From positions 1 to 36,614 of the forward strand of contig DVNE01000039.1 of NCBI GenBank assembly GCA_018714625.1: a stretch of DNA of 36,614 nucleotides. The letters run 5' to 3'. This document shows positions 6,205 through 16,200 of this stretch, one piece after another. Each line of letters begins with the position of its first letter. Positions within the stretch are counted from its first letter, which is position 1. The stretch is from Candidatus Coproplasma excrementigallinarum (GTDB taxonomy: Bacteria > Bacillota > Clostridia > Christensenellales > Borkfalkiaceae). The notes beneath the pieces were generated by a model. The model did not search any database, had not been told where the DNA came from, and saw only the letters and a program-made list of their open reading frames with translations. The position numbers and the translations under genes are program-made.

Positions 6205-8610
6205 ATGACAAGAGAAGAGATTTTATCAAAAATGACTGTCAGGCAGAAAGCCGACCTTCTCACCGGCAAGGACTTCTGGAGCACGCAGGGCTATGAGGAG
6301 CTGGGCATACCGTCAATCTTTTTTTCGGACGGGCCTCACGGCTTAAGAAAGCAGGCGGCTGCGTCCGACCATCTCGGTCTTAACGCAAGTATTCCCGCAA
6401 CCTGTTTCCCTACTGCCGTATCCGTGGCGTCAGGCTGGAACGAAGGCATAGCCGAAAAGCTGGGCGAGGCGCTCGGCGAAGAGGCTGCGTCTCAGCAGGT
6501 TAACATGGTGCTTGGACCCGGACTGTGCATAAAGCGCAATCCCCGCTGCGGCCGTAACTTTGAATATTTTTCAGAAGACCCGTATCTCGCCGGCAAAATG
6601 GCAGCGTCATATGTGCGCGGCATTCAGAAGAACGGCACGGCGTCCTGCATAAAGCACTTTGCCGCCAACAGCCAGGAAGAGCGCAGAATGGTCACCGATT
6701 CCGTCATGGACGAGAGGACCTTGCGCGAAATTTACCTCACGGGCTTTGAAATTGCCGTAAAAGAGGGCAAGCCGCACGCAGTGATGTCTGCCTACAACAT
6801 GGTAAACGGCGCTTTCGCGGACGAAAACACCCACCTTCTGCGCGAGATACTGCGCGGCGATTGGGGCTTTAACGGCGTAATAGTTTCAGACTGGGCGGGC
6901 ACTAACAACAAAGTTGCCTCCACCATAGCAGGCAGCGATATAGAGATGCCCGGCTGCCGCTACGGCGCCGACGACATCGTAAAGGCGGTGGAAGAAGGCA
7001 GACTGGACATAAAGTATGTTGACGAATGCGTAAACCGCGTTCTCGACCTCATCGAAGCCACCACCAAGGGCGAAAAGGGAAAGCCGTTTGATAAAGAGGC
7101 GCACCACGCGCTTGCAAAGAAGTGCGCGGACGAATGCGTCGTGCTTCTCAAAAATAACGGCGTTCTCCCCATACAGAAGGATACGGAAGTTGCCATTGTG
7201 GGCGACTTTGCAAAATATCCCAGGTATCAGGGCGCAGGCTCTTCCATAGTCAACCCCACCAAACTTGAAAAGGCGTTCGACGATATGCGCGATTATTCCT
7301 TCAAGGTCAAGGGATATGCGCAGGGCTTTGAAAGGTACGGCAAAAAGAAGACGGAGCACCTCACCGCCGCCGTCGAGCTTGCAAAGACGGCCGATATAAC
7401 GCTGCTGTTCTTAGGACTTGACGAGTACAGCGAGGCCGAGGGCCTTGACAGACCCGATCTGAAGATGCCCGAAAATCAGATAGAAACTTACAGGGCGCTC
7501 AAGGCGGCAGGCTGCAAGGTGGTAATAATTCTCTCCTGCGGCAGCTCGGTATATCTCGACTGGGCGCGCGACGCCGACGCGATAGTTTATGCCGGTCTTG
7601 GCGGACAGGCAGGCGCAGCCGCCGTGCTCGACGTAATAAGCGGCACGGTCAACCCTTCGGGCAAACTTGCAGAAACCTGGTCTACTCCCGAAGCTCCCTG
7701 CGCAAGCCAGAGCTACTTCCCCGGCAAGCAGATGACCTGCGAATACAGAGAGGGGCTCTACGTAGGCTACCGCTACTTTGAAAAGGCTGAAAAGCCCGTT
7801 GAATTCCCCTTCGGATTTGGTCTTTCATATACAAAATTCGAGTATTCGGATATATCCTGCGACGAGGACGGCGTAAGCTTTACAATCGCCAACGTCGGCG
7901 ACTATGACGGAGCGGAGGTCGCTCAGCTCTATGTCGGCAAGGAAGACAGCAGCATATTCCGCCCCGTAAAGGAGCTCAAGGGCTTCAAAAAGGTATTCCT
8001 CAAAAAGGGCGAAAGCTGCAAAGTCACAATACCCTTCGACGATAAAACTTTCCGCTACTTCGATGTGGAGAGCAACAAGTGGGAGGTTGAAGGCGGCGAA
8101 TATGTGCTCTACGTGTGCGCAAGCTCGGCCGATATACGCCTCACCGCAAAGGTGACAAAGGCCGGCACAAAGCAGACTTGCCCCTATAATATGGCTGAAA
8201 TACCCGCATATTACAGCGGCGAAGTCGAGCACGTGGACGACGCTCAGTTCAAAGCTCTGCTCGGCAGGGAAATCCCCAGGAGCGGATACAACTTCTATAA
8301 AAAGAACCGAATGGTAATAACCGAAAACAGCACCGTTGCAGACCTCAGGTATTCAAAGCGCTGGGTGGGCAGGCTCTTTTCGGGAGTAATAAGGTTCGCC
8401 ATAAAATTCATGAACGGAATAGGTAAACGTTCAACTGCCAACACGCTGGTAATGGGCGTCCTGCATCAGCCGGTAAGGGGGCTTGCAAAGTTCGGCGGTA
8501 TGTCGCGCAGGCAGATGGAAGCGCTGCTGCTTATGTTCAACGGGCATTTGTTCAAGGGCATAGGTCAGTTTTTAAGTAAAGAAAAAATCAATAAGGAGGG
8601 AAAAAGCTGA
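6205..8610 (+). CDS. cytosolic GH3 beta-glucosidase-type enzyme
   Basis: This predicted 801-residue glycoside hydrolase of family 3 should remove non-reducing beta-linked sugars with retention. The N-terminal barrel (about 1-330) carries GPHGLRKQ, FEYFSEDPYLAG, CIKHFAAN and the nucleophile Asp229 in VIVSDWAG. The alpha/beta sandwich (about 350-560) has the probable acid/base Glu412 in EAEGLDR. A fibronectin III-like domain (about 600-710) follows. The final 90 or so residues are an unassigned extension with a basic, partly hydrophobic helix region. No signal peptide is present, so it acts in the cytosol. The listed ORF extends 61 codons upstream through the leader; GGGGGAGG before the ATG at 6205 decides the start. 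Its stop overlaps the transporter start (TGATG), so the two form an operon. The sugar could be glucose, xylose or another pyranose. Confidence 0.93.
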   Translation: MTREEILSKMTVRQKADLLTGKDFWSTQGYEELGIPSIFFSDGPHGLRKQAAASDHLGLNASIPATCFPTAVSVASGWNEGIAEKLGEALGEEAASQQVNMVLGPGLCIKRNPRCGRNFEYFSEDPYLAGKMAASYVRGIQKNGTASCIKHFAANSQEERRMVTDSVMDERTLREIYLTGFEIAVKEGKPHAVMSAYNMVNGAFADENTHLLREILRGDWGFNGVIVSDWAGTNNKVASTIAGSDIEMPGCRYGADDIVKAVEEGRLDIKYVDECVNRVLDLIEATTKGEKGKPFDKEAHHALAKKCADECVVLLKNNGVLPIQKDTEVAIVGDFAKYPRYQGAGSSIVNPTKLEKAFDDMRDYSFKVKGYAQGFERYGKKKTEHLTAAVELAKTADITLLFLGLDEYSEAEGLDRPDLKMPENQIETYRALKAAGCKVVIILSCGSSVYLDWARDADAIVYAGLGGQAGAAAVLDVISGTVNPSGKLAETWSTPEAPCASQSYFPGKQMTCEYREGLYVGYRYFEKAEKPVEFPFGFGLSYTKFEYSDISCDEDGVSFTIANVGDYDGAEVAQLYVGKEDSSIFRPVKELKGFKKVFLKKGESCKVTIPFDDKTFRYFDVESNKWEVEGGEYVLYVCASSADIRLTAKVTKAGTKQTCPYNMAEIPAYYSGEVEHVDDAQFKALLGREIPRSGYNFYKKNRMVITENSTVADLRYSKRWVGRLFSGVIRFAIKFMNGIGKRSTANTLVMGVLHQPVRGLAKFGGMSRRQMEALLLMFNGHLFKGIGQFLSKEKINKEGKS

Positions 8611-10418
8611 TGGCAGCTAAAAAAAGCGTGTTCGACAATCCCGTTTTATCAACAAAAGTTAAATCGGCGAACGTCAAACTTGTGCCCGAAGCTCTGTTAG
8701 GCTATCTCGTGGGTCCGTTCTGCGGCCTGCTTGCAAACAGTTTGTTCGGCACATATCTCGTATCCTATTTCCGCGATACCTTGTTCAAAACGGAAATTGC
8801 GGCAGGAAATACAGGGGTAGAGGCATTCCTCACAATATTCCCCATGATTTCGGCAATACTCATAGTTCTCGGTAACCTGCTCGCAGGGCAGATAATCGAA
8901 AGAACAAAGACGAAGGCGGGCAAGGCAAGGCCCTACATTCTGCTCTCCGCGGTAGTTCTTGCGGTAATAAGCGTTGTAATGTTCATTCAGCCGCTGCCTG
9001 ATAACACCATATTCAAGATGGTATGGCTGGTTATAGCTTATAACCTCTTCTATGCGGTTGCATTCCCGCTTTACAACACGGCAAACAGCGCGCTCATACC
9101 CGTTTCGACCCGTAACGGCAAGCAGAGAGGACTTCTCGCCTCGCTTGCAAACATGGCGGTACTCGGCGGCGCGGGCGCAGGTTCTATAATATTCCCCCAG
9201 ATAATAGGTGCGCTTGCCGCATCTGACAGCCTTGGCATGGACGGCCTCCCGGCCTCCGACGGCACCATTCCCCGCGTGCCCACCGCCAACGGCTACCTCA
9301 TTATATTCATAGTAATAGGCATTGTTACCTTCATCGGCTGCCTCGCGCAGTACTACTTCACCCGCGAGCGCGTAACCGAAGAGAGTATGGTAAAGACCTA
9401 CGAGTCTGATAAGGCAAAGGCCGTGGCAGAAGAGGAGGCTCTCGAAGCCAAGAAGGCCAAAGGTCCCTCGTTAAAGGAGCAGGCAAGGGCTATCTTCAAA
9501 GATAAGTTCTTTATGGTAACAATCATATTCTATCTGCTCTACCAGTTCTCGGGCTCTATAAAGAATGCGGCAATGAAGTCGTTCACCGACGCCATATATG
9601 CCAGCGCAGATATAGGCGCGAGCGGCGCGATGAGTATACTCGGCATAGTGGGCGCAGTGCCCATGGCTGTTGCCATCGTGTTTGTAGCTCCGCTGTGCAA
9701 TAAGTTCGGCAAACGCCCGATAGTATTTATCGGTATGGTAATAGGCGTTATCGGCGGCGTAATAGCTGGCATCTGGTACCAGAACTTTATCGTCGCTGCC
9801 ATAGGCATAGCCCTTAAGTGCCTCGGCTCCGCTCCCGCAGGATATATGATACTCGCCATGATTGCAGACTGCCTCGACCATATGGAGGCTAAAAACGGCT
9901 TCCGTTGCGACGGCTTCGGTATGTCATTGTACAGTGCAATACTGATTGCCGCAGTTCCTCTGGCAACCGGTATAGTAAGTGGCCTTGCAAGCATAGGTTC
10001 TTACGGCACGGTTGTGGCGTATATCTGGATAGAGACGGGCGCTTATGCGCTCTGCGCGATAACGGTACTCTTCTTCGGAGTTGAAAAGTTCCTTCCCGAA
10101 GACAACAAAAAGATAATTGCCCGCCAGAAGGCAGAGGCAGAGGCCGCAGGCATAGAGTGGATAGAGCCTGCCGAACGCCTCCGCATAGAGGAGGAAGAGG
10201 CCGACCGCATAGCTGAAGAGGCACGCGTTGCCGAACTCAAGGCCAAGTGCGAAAAGAAGGGCCTTTCCTTCGAGGAAGAAGAGGGCAAGTATCAGGCAAA
10301 GCTCGCCGAAAAGAAGGCCAAGGCAGAGGCAAAAGCTGCCGCAAAGGCTGCAAAGTCTGGCGCTCCCGCAGCCACGGAAGAAAAGCCTGACGACGGCTCT
10401 GACGCTGAACAGAAGTAA
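8610..10418 (+). CDS. GPH-family sugar:cation symporter with long charged C-terminal tail
   Basis: This predicted 602-residue, roughly 12-helix major facilitator belongs by resemblance to the glycoside-pentoside-hexuronide:cation symporters (MelB/XynP-like). Supporting features are the early ALLGYLVGPFCG and SYFRDTLF region, the TKAGKARPYI loop between helices 2 and 3, and NTANSALIP. A hydrophilic central loop (about 265-300) separates the two halves. After the last helix (about residue 495) comes a tail of about 105 residues rich in Ala, Lys and Glu, predicted helical or coiled; most GPH symporters end near 450-500 residues. AAGGAGGG precedes the ATG, which overlaps the GH3 stop by one base. 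It should import the glycoside or sugar processed by the GH3 enzyme. The tail might contact regulatory or enzymatic partners, but this is speculation. Confidence 0.88.
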   Translation: MAAKKSVFDNPVLSTKVKSANVKLVPEALLGYLVGPFCGLLANSLFGTYLVSYFRDTLFKTEIAAGNTGVEAFLTIFPMISAILIVLGNLLAGQIIERTKTKAGKARPYILLSAVVLAVISVVMFIQPLPDNTIFKMVWLVIAYNLFYAVAFPLYNTANSALIPVSTRNGKQRGLLASLANMAVLGGAGAGSIIFPQIIGALAASDSLGMDGLPASDGTIPRVPTANGYLIIFIVIGIVTFIGCLAQYYFTRERVTEESMVKTYESDKAKAVAEEEALEAKKAKGPSLKEQARAIFKDKFFMVTIIFYLLYQFSGSIKNAAMKSFTDAIYASADIGASGAMSILGIVGAVPMAVAIVFVAPLCNKFGKRPIVFIGMVIGVIGGVIAGIWYQNFIVAAIGIALKCLGSAPAGYMILAMIADCLDHMEAKNGFRCDGFGMSLYSAILIAAVPLATGIVSGLASIGSYGTVVAYIWIETGAYALCAITVLFFGVEKFLPEDNKKIIARQKAEAEAAGIEWIEPAERLRIEEEEADRIAEEARVAELKAKCEKKGLSFEEEEGKYQAKLAEKKAKAEAKAAAKAAKSGAPAATEEKPDDGSDAEQK

Positions 10419-10842
10419 TTTATTGCAGTGTTAATCTAAAAATTAAAAAAGTCAATTTGCCGATTTAGTGCCTTGCCGCCTCGTTTAGGTACGGAGTGCG
10501 TCTCCGCCGATTTCCCCCTCCCTCATATCAACTGTGCGGAGTGCGCGCGGCGGCAGGGCATTGGTCCTTTGCGTAAAAAAGACTTTTTAAAAATCTGATT
10601 TGTATGTATGCTGCCGCGCGCTCTTATAAACCGCGGCAGTATATTTATATGGCAGGCTTATTTCTGCTGAAAGCTGTGTCTGTTTTGGGTGCGCAATGGC
10701 GCTGCGGCGGGCTGTTTTTTGGCATTGCATTTGTTGCGGCGTGTTTTTGCGGGCAATGTGTTAAACGATACAGTCATTAAATAAGTCTGAGGCCGCAACG
10801 GCATATAAAGGCACAATAAAATAAATTTAAAGGAGAACGGTT
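10419..10842. other. intergenic region with possible structured RNA
   Basis: No gene is seen. Positions 10469-10480 (TGCCTTGCCGCC) pair with 10549-10560 (GGCGGCAGGGCA) through 12 positions with one G-T pair, enclosing a 68-base segment. That segment contains an inner hairpin CGGAG-TGCGT-CTCCG. Further down, CTGCCGCG and CGCGGCAG form an 8-bp stem near 10610-10638, followed by an AT-rich stretch. Either could terminate the GH3-GPH transcript, but neither has a clean T-run. A structured leader or small RNA is possible but unproven. Confidence 0.35.
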
Positions 10843-11790
10843 TTGCAATATACAGAACTCAAATATGTAAAACTTCCCGTATCGCGCGTGGTATTGGGCA
10901 CATCCATTGCGCCCTTCCTTCACGGCCAGGATTGCAGCGGCATACTTTCCGCCGCTCTCGATTGCGGTATAAATACAATAGATACCGCGCGGGTGTACGG
11001 CCTTTCAGAAAATGTTATAGGTGACTGGCTTGAGGCCAGCGGCAAGCGCGAAGAGGTAGTCATACTTTCCAAGGGCTGCCACCCCGGGCTCTTGTGGCAA
11101 AAGCGCATAAGCGTAAAGGCGCTTCACTATGATATTCAGAAATCGCTTTCCGCCCTCAAGACAGACCGCATAGATATATATCTGCTTCACCGCGACAATC
11201 CGCGCGTGCCCGTCGGCATATTGGTGGAGGAACTGAACGCCCTGCACGCAAAGGGTACGATTGGCGCGTTCGGCGGTTCAAACTGGACGGAGCGCCGCCT
11301 TGAAGAGGCCAATGAATATGCTTACAGCCATAACCTTGTTCCGTTCACGGCTTCCAGCCCCAATTATAGTTTAGCGGAGCAGTACCGCGTAGTGCTGGGC
11401 GGAGGCGTAACCATATCGGGCAAAAGAGGCGCGTCCGAGCGCGAATTTTATGCAAAGAGCGGCATTGCAGTATTCGCATATTCCTCTCTCGCCCGCGGAT
11501 TTCTTTCCGGCAGAATAAAGTCTGCCGACTGCCTTGCAGGAAGGCTGCACGGCGTTCCGCGCGAGTTCCGCGGCAAGGAGAATTATATTCGCCTCAGTCG
11601 GTGCGAAGAGCTTGCCTCGGCAAAGGGCGTAACGGTGGCGCAGATAGCGCTTGCCTACATTCTTTCGCAAAAAATGAATGCCTTTGCAGTCGTTGCCAGC
11701 GTAAAGCCTTCACGCCTTGCGCAGAATGCCGCCGCCGCGGATATAAAGCTTACCGCAGAGGAGCTTGACTACCTCGATTTGCTCTCTTAA
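10843..11790 (+). CDS. aldo/keto reductase family protein
   Basis: This predicted 315-residue cytosolic NAD(P)H-dependent oxidoreductase should reduce an aldehyde or ketone, possibly a sugar or sugar-derived carbonyl. The aldo/keto reductase tetrad is visible: Asp47 and Tyr52 in NTIDTARVYG, Lys77 in ILSKG, and His116 in YLLHRDNP. The late VTVAQIALAYILSQ segment and the following AVVASVKPSRLAQN region match the cofactor-binding end of the fold. The start is TTG, supported by AAAGGAGAA five bases upstream. It stands alone, about 420 bases after the symporter and convergent with the AraC gene. Its position inside a glycoside-use neighbourhood suggests a sugar-related substrate, but nothing in the sequence identifies it. 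Confidence 0.88.
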   Translation: MQYTELKYVKLPVSRVVLGTSIAPFLHGQDCSGILSAALDCGINTIDTARVYGLSENVIGDWLEASGKREEVVILSKGCHPGLLWQKRISVKALHYDIQKSLSALKTDRIDIYLLHRDNPRVPVGILVEELNALHAKGTIGAFGGSNWTERRLEEANEYAYSHNLVPFTASSPNYSLAEQYRVVLGGGVTISGKRGASEREFYAKSGIAVFAYSSLARGFLSGRIKSADCLAGRLHGVPREFRGKENYIRLSRCEELASAKGVTVAQIALAYILSQKMNAFAVVASVKPSRLAQNAAAADIKLTAEELDYLDLLS

Positions 11791-11801
11791 ATCAATTAAA
11801 C

Positions 11802-11825
11802 GGGGCATATGTGCGGGTCAATTTG
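11802..11825 (+). repeat. dispersed GCATATGTGC repeat unit
   Basis: The unit starting GGGGCATATGTGCGG and ending CAATTTG matches the second copy of the array at 4906-4929 at 19 of 24 positions. It lies just past the aldo/keto reductase stop. The rest of the gap 11826-11983 shows no gene and no clear signal. Confidence 0.5.
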
Positions 11826-11983
11826 TAAATCTGCATTTTGCCGCCAATAAGATATAGTGAAAAAAGTGCGGCAAATGGCAGACAATAAAACTTAAATACA
11901 GTTTTAAAGTCGGTAAAACAACCGCTTGAAAAATGGTACGGCACAACGTCTGAAATCCATGGCGTACAATTTAAATTAAAATA

Positions 11984-12025
11984 AGGCGCAGGCCTGTTCG
12001 CTTAATCGCGAACAGGCCTGCGCCT
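11984..12025. terminator. strong hairpin between convergent genes
   Basis: A perfect 18-bp stem (AGGCGCAGGCCTGTTCGC and complement) has a 6-base loop. On the minus strand it is followed by TATTTTAATTTAAATT, so it best serves the AraC gene. It can also block transcription from the aldo/keto reductase side, where the tail is poorer in T. Confidence 0.75.
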
Positions 12026-12103
12026 ATTGGTTTGCTCCGCAAATATACGGGCAATACATGTAGCATTTAAATTTGTAATATGCCTTAAAATTTTATGTGT
12101 TGC

Positions 12104-13003
12104 CTACGCCTTGGCAAGTTCTCCGTCAAAGTCGTCAGAGCTCTCTATCAGCACGCATTCGTGCATAGTGGGGTTCTGTTCGCGGTCGTTCAGGTCGGCA
12201 AAGTTCTCCTTCATTATAAAGTTTTCAGGTAAATTGGAGGGGGTATATCCCGTAAACGTTTTAAAAATTCTGTTAAAATTGCGTATGGTAGTAAACCCGC
12301 ATTTGAGCGAAATTTCCGTAAGTGAAAGTTTGCTCCCGCTGTTTATAAGGTCGACGGCCTTGCTCGTCTTAACATAGTTTAAGTATTGCGAAAAGGTCAT
12401 TCCCATCAGCTTGTGGAACATTCTTGAAAAGTAGGCGGCATTCACATTCATAAATTTTGCCGCGGTGTTCAAATCGTAAAACTCGTATTTTTCGTCTATT
12501 TCCTGCAACAGGTCTTTAAGCGTGGCCGAGCTGCCCTTTTTTGTACCTTGGGGGCAGGTTTTTTCGTGCATAAATACATTCAGCATCGCGTTTGCCACTT
12601 CAAGCGCCGTTTCGTGCCCCGAAAAAGGAGTGCGCGCAGCAAGCTTGTCCCTGAGCGAAAGATACAGCTCATTCACTGCGTATTTGCCTGAAAGCACGGG
12701 CGAAACCAATTCCGTTCCGTTTGCATACGGCTTTATCAGGTCGTAGTCGAATATAATCATAGAAACGACGGTCTGCGGGTCGCGTGCGTGCATATAGTGC
12801 ACCTGCTCGCTGTCTATAAATACCTCGTCACCGACGCGCACTCTGTAGTTCTCGCCATTGCAAAAGATGTCAAGCTCGCCGTGTTCAACATAGAGCAGCT
12901 CGCAGTCGTAGTGCCAGTGGGGCATATTGTGCGAATTTTTATATCGCCCGACCCATACCTTTGCACCCTTCTGATACTGCCATTGTTCCCTTTTGGCCTG
13001 CAT
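12104..13003 (-). CDS. AraC-family transcriptional regulator
   Basis: This predicted 299-residue regulator combines an N-terminal cupin-type sensor (about 20-120: MPHWHYDCELLYVEHGEL, VGDEVFIDSEQVHY) with a C-terminal AraC double helix-turn-helix (about 185-290: LNTAAKFMNVNAAYFSRMF, LSLTEISLKCGFTTIRNFNRIFK, GYTPSNL). The sensor histidines suit sugar or small-ligand sensing as in other AraC sugar regulators. The listed ORF begins 22 codons earlier, but a perfect TTGACA-17-TATAAT promoter at 13041-13069 would start the mRNA downstream of that ATG, and AGGTAAAG precedes the ATG at 13003, so that start is used. It is divergent from the tethered GH3 gene, whose promoter carries direct repeats suited to AraC binding. 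It is therefore the likely local activator. Confidence 0.92.
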   Translation of the reverse strand: MQAKREQWQYQKGAKVWVGRYKNSHNMPHWHYDCELLYVEHGELDIFCNGENYRVRVGDEVFIDSEQVHYMHARDPQTVVSMIIFDYDLIKPYANGTELVSPVLSGKYAVNELYLSLRDKLAARTPFSGHETALEVANAMLNVFMHEKTCPQGTKKGSSATLKDLLQEIDEKYEFYDLNTAAKFMNVNAAYFSRMFHKLMGMTFSQYLNYVKTSKAVDLINSGSKLSLTEISLKCGFTTIRNFNRIFKTFTGYTPSNLPENFIMKENFADLNDREQNPTMHECVLIESSDDFDGELAKA

Positions 13004-13040
13004 AGCTTTACCTGCTGAAAAGTTTTGTATTAATATCCAT

Positions 13041-13069
13041 ATTATATAATAATTTTGAATATTTGTCAA
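13041..13069 (-). promoter_or_regulatory. promoter of the AraC-family regulator
   Basis: On the minus strand TTGACA, a 17-base spacer and TATAAT form a full consensus match. Transcription should begin near 13034, about 30 bases before the chosen start codon. Confidence 0.85.
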
Positions 13070-13089
13070 TAGCGGGTAAAAAATTGTCT

Positions 13090-13118
13090 GAAAGTTGTAA
13101 AAAGGTTTCTTGAAAGTT
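13090..13118 (+). promoter_or_regulatory. candidate AraC operator (GAAAGTT direct repeats)
   Basis: GAAAGTT occurs at 13090-13096 and at 13112-13118, 22 bases apart, about two helical turns. The second copy overlaps the -35 element of the GH3 promoter. Tandem direct half-sites touching -35 are the usual arrangement for activating AraC proteins. A third copy lies at 13152-13158 inside the leader. Confidence 0.5.
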
Positions 13119-13138
13119 TTGCCCTCCGCTGTTAGAAT
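13110..13138 (+). promoter_or_regulatory. promoter of the tethered GH3 gene
   Basis: TTGAAA, a 17-base spacer and TAGAAT. Transcription would start near 13145, giving a leader of about 137 bases that contains a 7-bp hairpin (GCGCACG / CGTGCGC, 13235-13253) shortly before the ribosome binding site. Confidence 0.7.
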
Positions 13139-13281
13139 ATATCACGCAAAAGAAAGTTAATTGCATTTTTCTATTGATTTTTTTGTGTGTAATGAAAAAA
13201 TTGTGAAAAATGTGAAAATTTTATAAGGCGTCAGGCGCACGACGAGCGTGCGCAATATCAACTTATATGAGGAGGAATAAA

Positions 13282-16200
13282 TTGAAAAAATCAACAACCT
13301 TGCACGCCCTGCGCGGCGCTACCGCGGTGTGCGCACTGCTCTCTGTTGTGAGCATAGGCGCATCGGCGATAGCCGTAGCGTGGGAGCCGAACATCAACGA
13401 GTTCTTAGGAACTTCAAGCACGGAACAGGTGACGAGTGATGAGTCGAACCCTGAAGAACTGTACACCTATGTCAACGAGGACATTACCAACACCGATGAC
13501 CTTGTAGCATGGCACAAGGACCTTGCAGAGAGGGAGCAGGAGGAAGGTTCCGTTCTGCTCAAGAACAACAACGAAACTCTGCCCCTTGCCAACGGCGCAA
13601 AAGTAACGCTTCTCGGCAACCGTGCGGTAAACTCCGTTCACGGCGGCCAGATAGGCAGCAGCCCCAACTCTGCCCAGAATATCAGCCTTGCTGACGCGCT
13701 CGAACAGAAGGGATTTGATGTAAACCCCACCACGATTGAAGCTTATACCGCCGTCGGCAAGACGCCCGGCAGGCTCTCCAACAGCTTCGGCATGGTTCAG
13801 AAAGTTCCAAACGGCGTAGTGGTTAACGAACCCTCCGTTTCAGAACTTGAAGCAGCCAGCTCCAACTGGGGCGCAAGCATCACGGAATACTCCGATGCTG
13901 CCATCGTTGTAATCGGCAGACCGAGCTCTGAAGCCGCCGACTTCTATCCCGGCGAGGCCGGCCTCGGCAATCCCGACGAATTTGAAGAGGGCGAAAATAT
14001 CCTCGGCCTCAGCATAAACGAAAAGGCAATCATAGACTACGCCTGCGAGCACTTTGAAAAGGTAATCGTGCTTGTCAACAGCGACAGCGCCATGGAGCTC
14101 GACTATGTGCAGAACAAGGCGGAAGTAGACTCCATCCTCTGGGTGGGCGCAGTCGGCAACTACGGTTTCCTCGGCGTGGCCGATATACTCCGCGGCGAAG
14201 TTTCGCCCTCAGGTCATCTGCCCGATACATACGCCGTTGACTCCACCAGCTCGCCCGCAATGGTAAACTTCGGTCTGTTCTCGTTTGCCAACTATGCCGA
14301 TTACGGCGGCAATACCGATAACTCCAAGGGCTTTGCATTCCTCGACGAGCAGGAGGGCATCTACACCGGTTATCGCTACTATGAAACGAGGTACGAAGAC
14401 GCCGTTCTCGGCCGCTATAACGCAACTTCTGTAACGGGCTCAAGCACGGGCGAAGCGTGGAACTATGACGACGAAGTGCTCTACTCCTTCGGCTACGGCC
14501 TCTCTTACACCACATTCGAGCAGGAGCTTATATCCGTTTCCGAGAAGGAGGGCATGATAGAGGTAGTGGTTGAAGTCACCAACACGGGCGACTTCCCTGC
14601 AAAAGATGTCGTTCAGGTATATGTTCAGACGCCTTATACCGACTACGACAGGCAGAACCACGTTGAAAAATCAGCCGTTCAGCTTGCAGACTTTGCCAAG
14701 ACACAGACGCTTGCTCCCAGCGGAGAAGAGGGCGACTCTGAAGTAGTTACTCTTTCCTTCGACAAGAAGTATATAACCAGCTACGACTATGTGAATGCCA
14801 AGACCTATATCCTTGACGCAGGAGATTACTATCTCTCCATAGGCAACGGCGCGCACGACGCTCTGAACAATATACTTGCTGCAAAGGGCGCGGATGTGGA
14901 CGGCGACGCCCAGAAGGTTTACACCTGGACGCAGGACACACTAAACACTACAACCTATGCAACATCCGATTCCTCTGGCGAGGATGTGGCTGTCACCAAC
15001 CAGCTCGACGATATGAACCTCAACTACTGGACGGACAACGATATGTGGGAAGGTCAGCTCTCGAGGAGCGATTGGTCGGGCACGTGGCCTGAAGGCTATG
15101 AAGTTTCCGGCGATATCCACACCACCGACCTCGTTGCTACGGCAGCCATGATAAAGGAACTCACCAACGACGTATACAGCACCGAGGGCAAGGACACAAC
15201 GCCCACCGAGTGGGGACAGGATACCGGGCTCACCATAGGCGCGCTCAAGGGTGCGGACTATGACGACGAGCGCTGGGACGAGCTGCTCTCCACCATTACT
15301 CTCGAAGAGGCAATAGAGTTCTATGTATGGGCGCAGAACCAGACGGCCGGCATGGCCAGCATCGGCCTCGATATGCAGCACGTTCAGGACGGTCCTCTCG
15401 GCTTCAGCTATCAGACTCTCGGACACTTCAACACCAACGAAGAGGGCGACCCCGCAGCCATGGAGGAGGACGACGCCAACGCAGGATATTCGGTATACGA
15501 CTCTGTAACCGAGCCCGTTCTCGGCGCATCTTTCAACAAGGAGCTGCTTGAAGAGCAGGGCAGACTGTTCGGTACGGACTCGCTCTGGACGAACACCGCA
15601 ATACTCTGGGCACCCGGTCTCAACACGCACCGCACGCCCTACAACGGCAGAAATCACGAATACTATTCTGAAGACCCCATGCTCACCAACTATCTCGGTG
15701 CGGCAATAACGAGCGGCGCGCTTGAATACGGACTTGTAGTTGCTCCCAAGCACTTTGCTTTCAACGACCAGGAATCCAACCGTACGGGCGTTTCGGTATT
15801 CATGAATGAACAGCGTGCGCGCGAAATAGAGCTCCGCGCATTCCAGGGCGCATTCCAGGATGCGGGCTGCATGGGTACAATGACGGCCTTCAACCGTGCA
15901 GGTATGCGTTATGCGAGCGCACACGAAGGACTTATCACCAACATACTCAAAAAGGAGTGGGGCTTCACGGGATATATCGTAACCGATATGATTAACGGCC
16001 CCATGTACATGAGGGCGGATACCTCGCTCATGGCGGGCACTACCTGCCTCGATACCTCGGGCAACGAAACTTCCATTGCACTGCTTGAAGCCATAAAGGA
16101 CGACCCCGCAGCTCAGAATGCGCTTAAGGACGCAATGCATTCCAACCTCTGGGTACTTGCAAATTCCAACGCGCTCAACGGTGTGGACAGCCTTACAAAG

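Noticed and set aside
13267-13281. ATG at 13267 as start of the tethered GH3
   Set aside because: The codons ATG AGG AGG are the ribosome binding site for the TTG at 13282, and no Shine-Dalgarno sequence precedes the ATG.
14941-16140. Minus-strand ORF of 399 residues opposite the tethered GH3
   Set aside because: It lies fully within the GH3 barrel coding region, whose catalytic motifs are intact; its own translation resembles no family.
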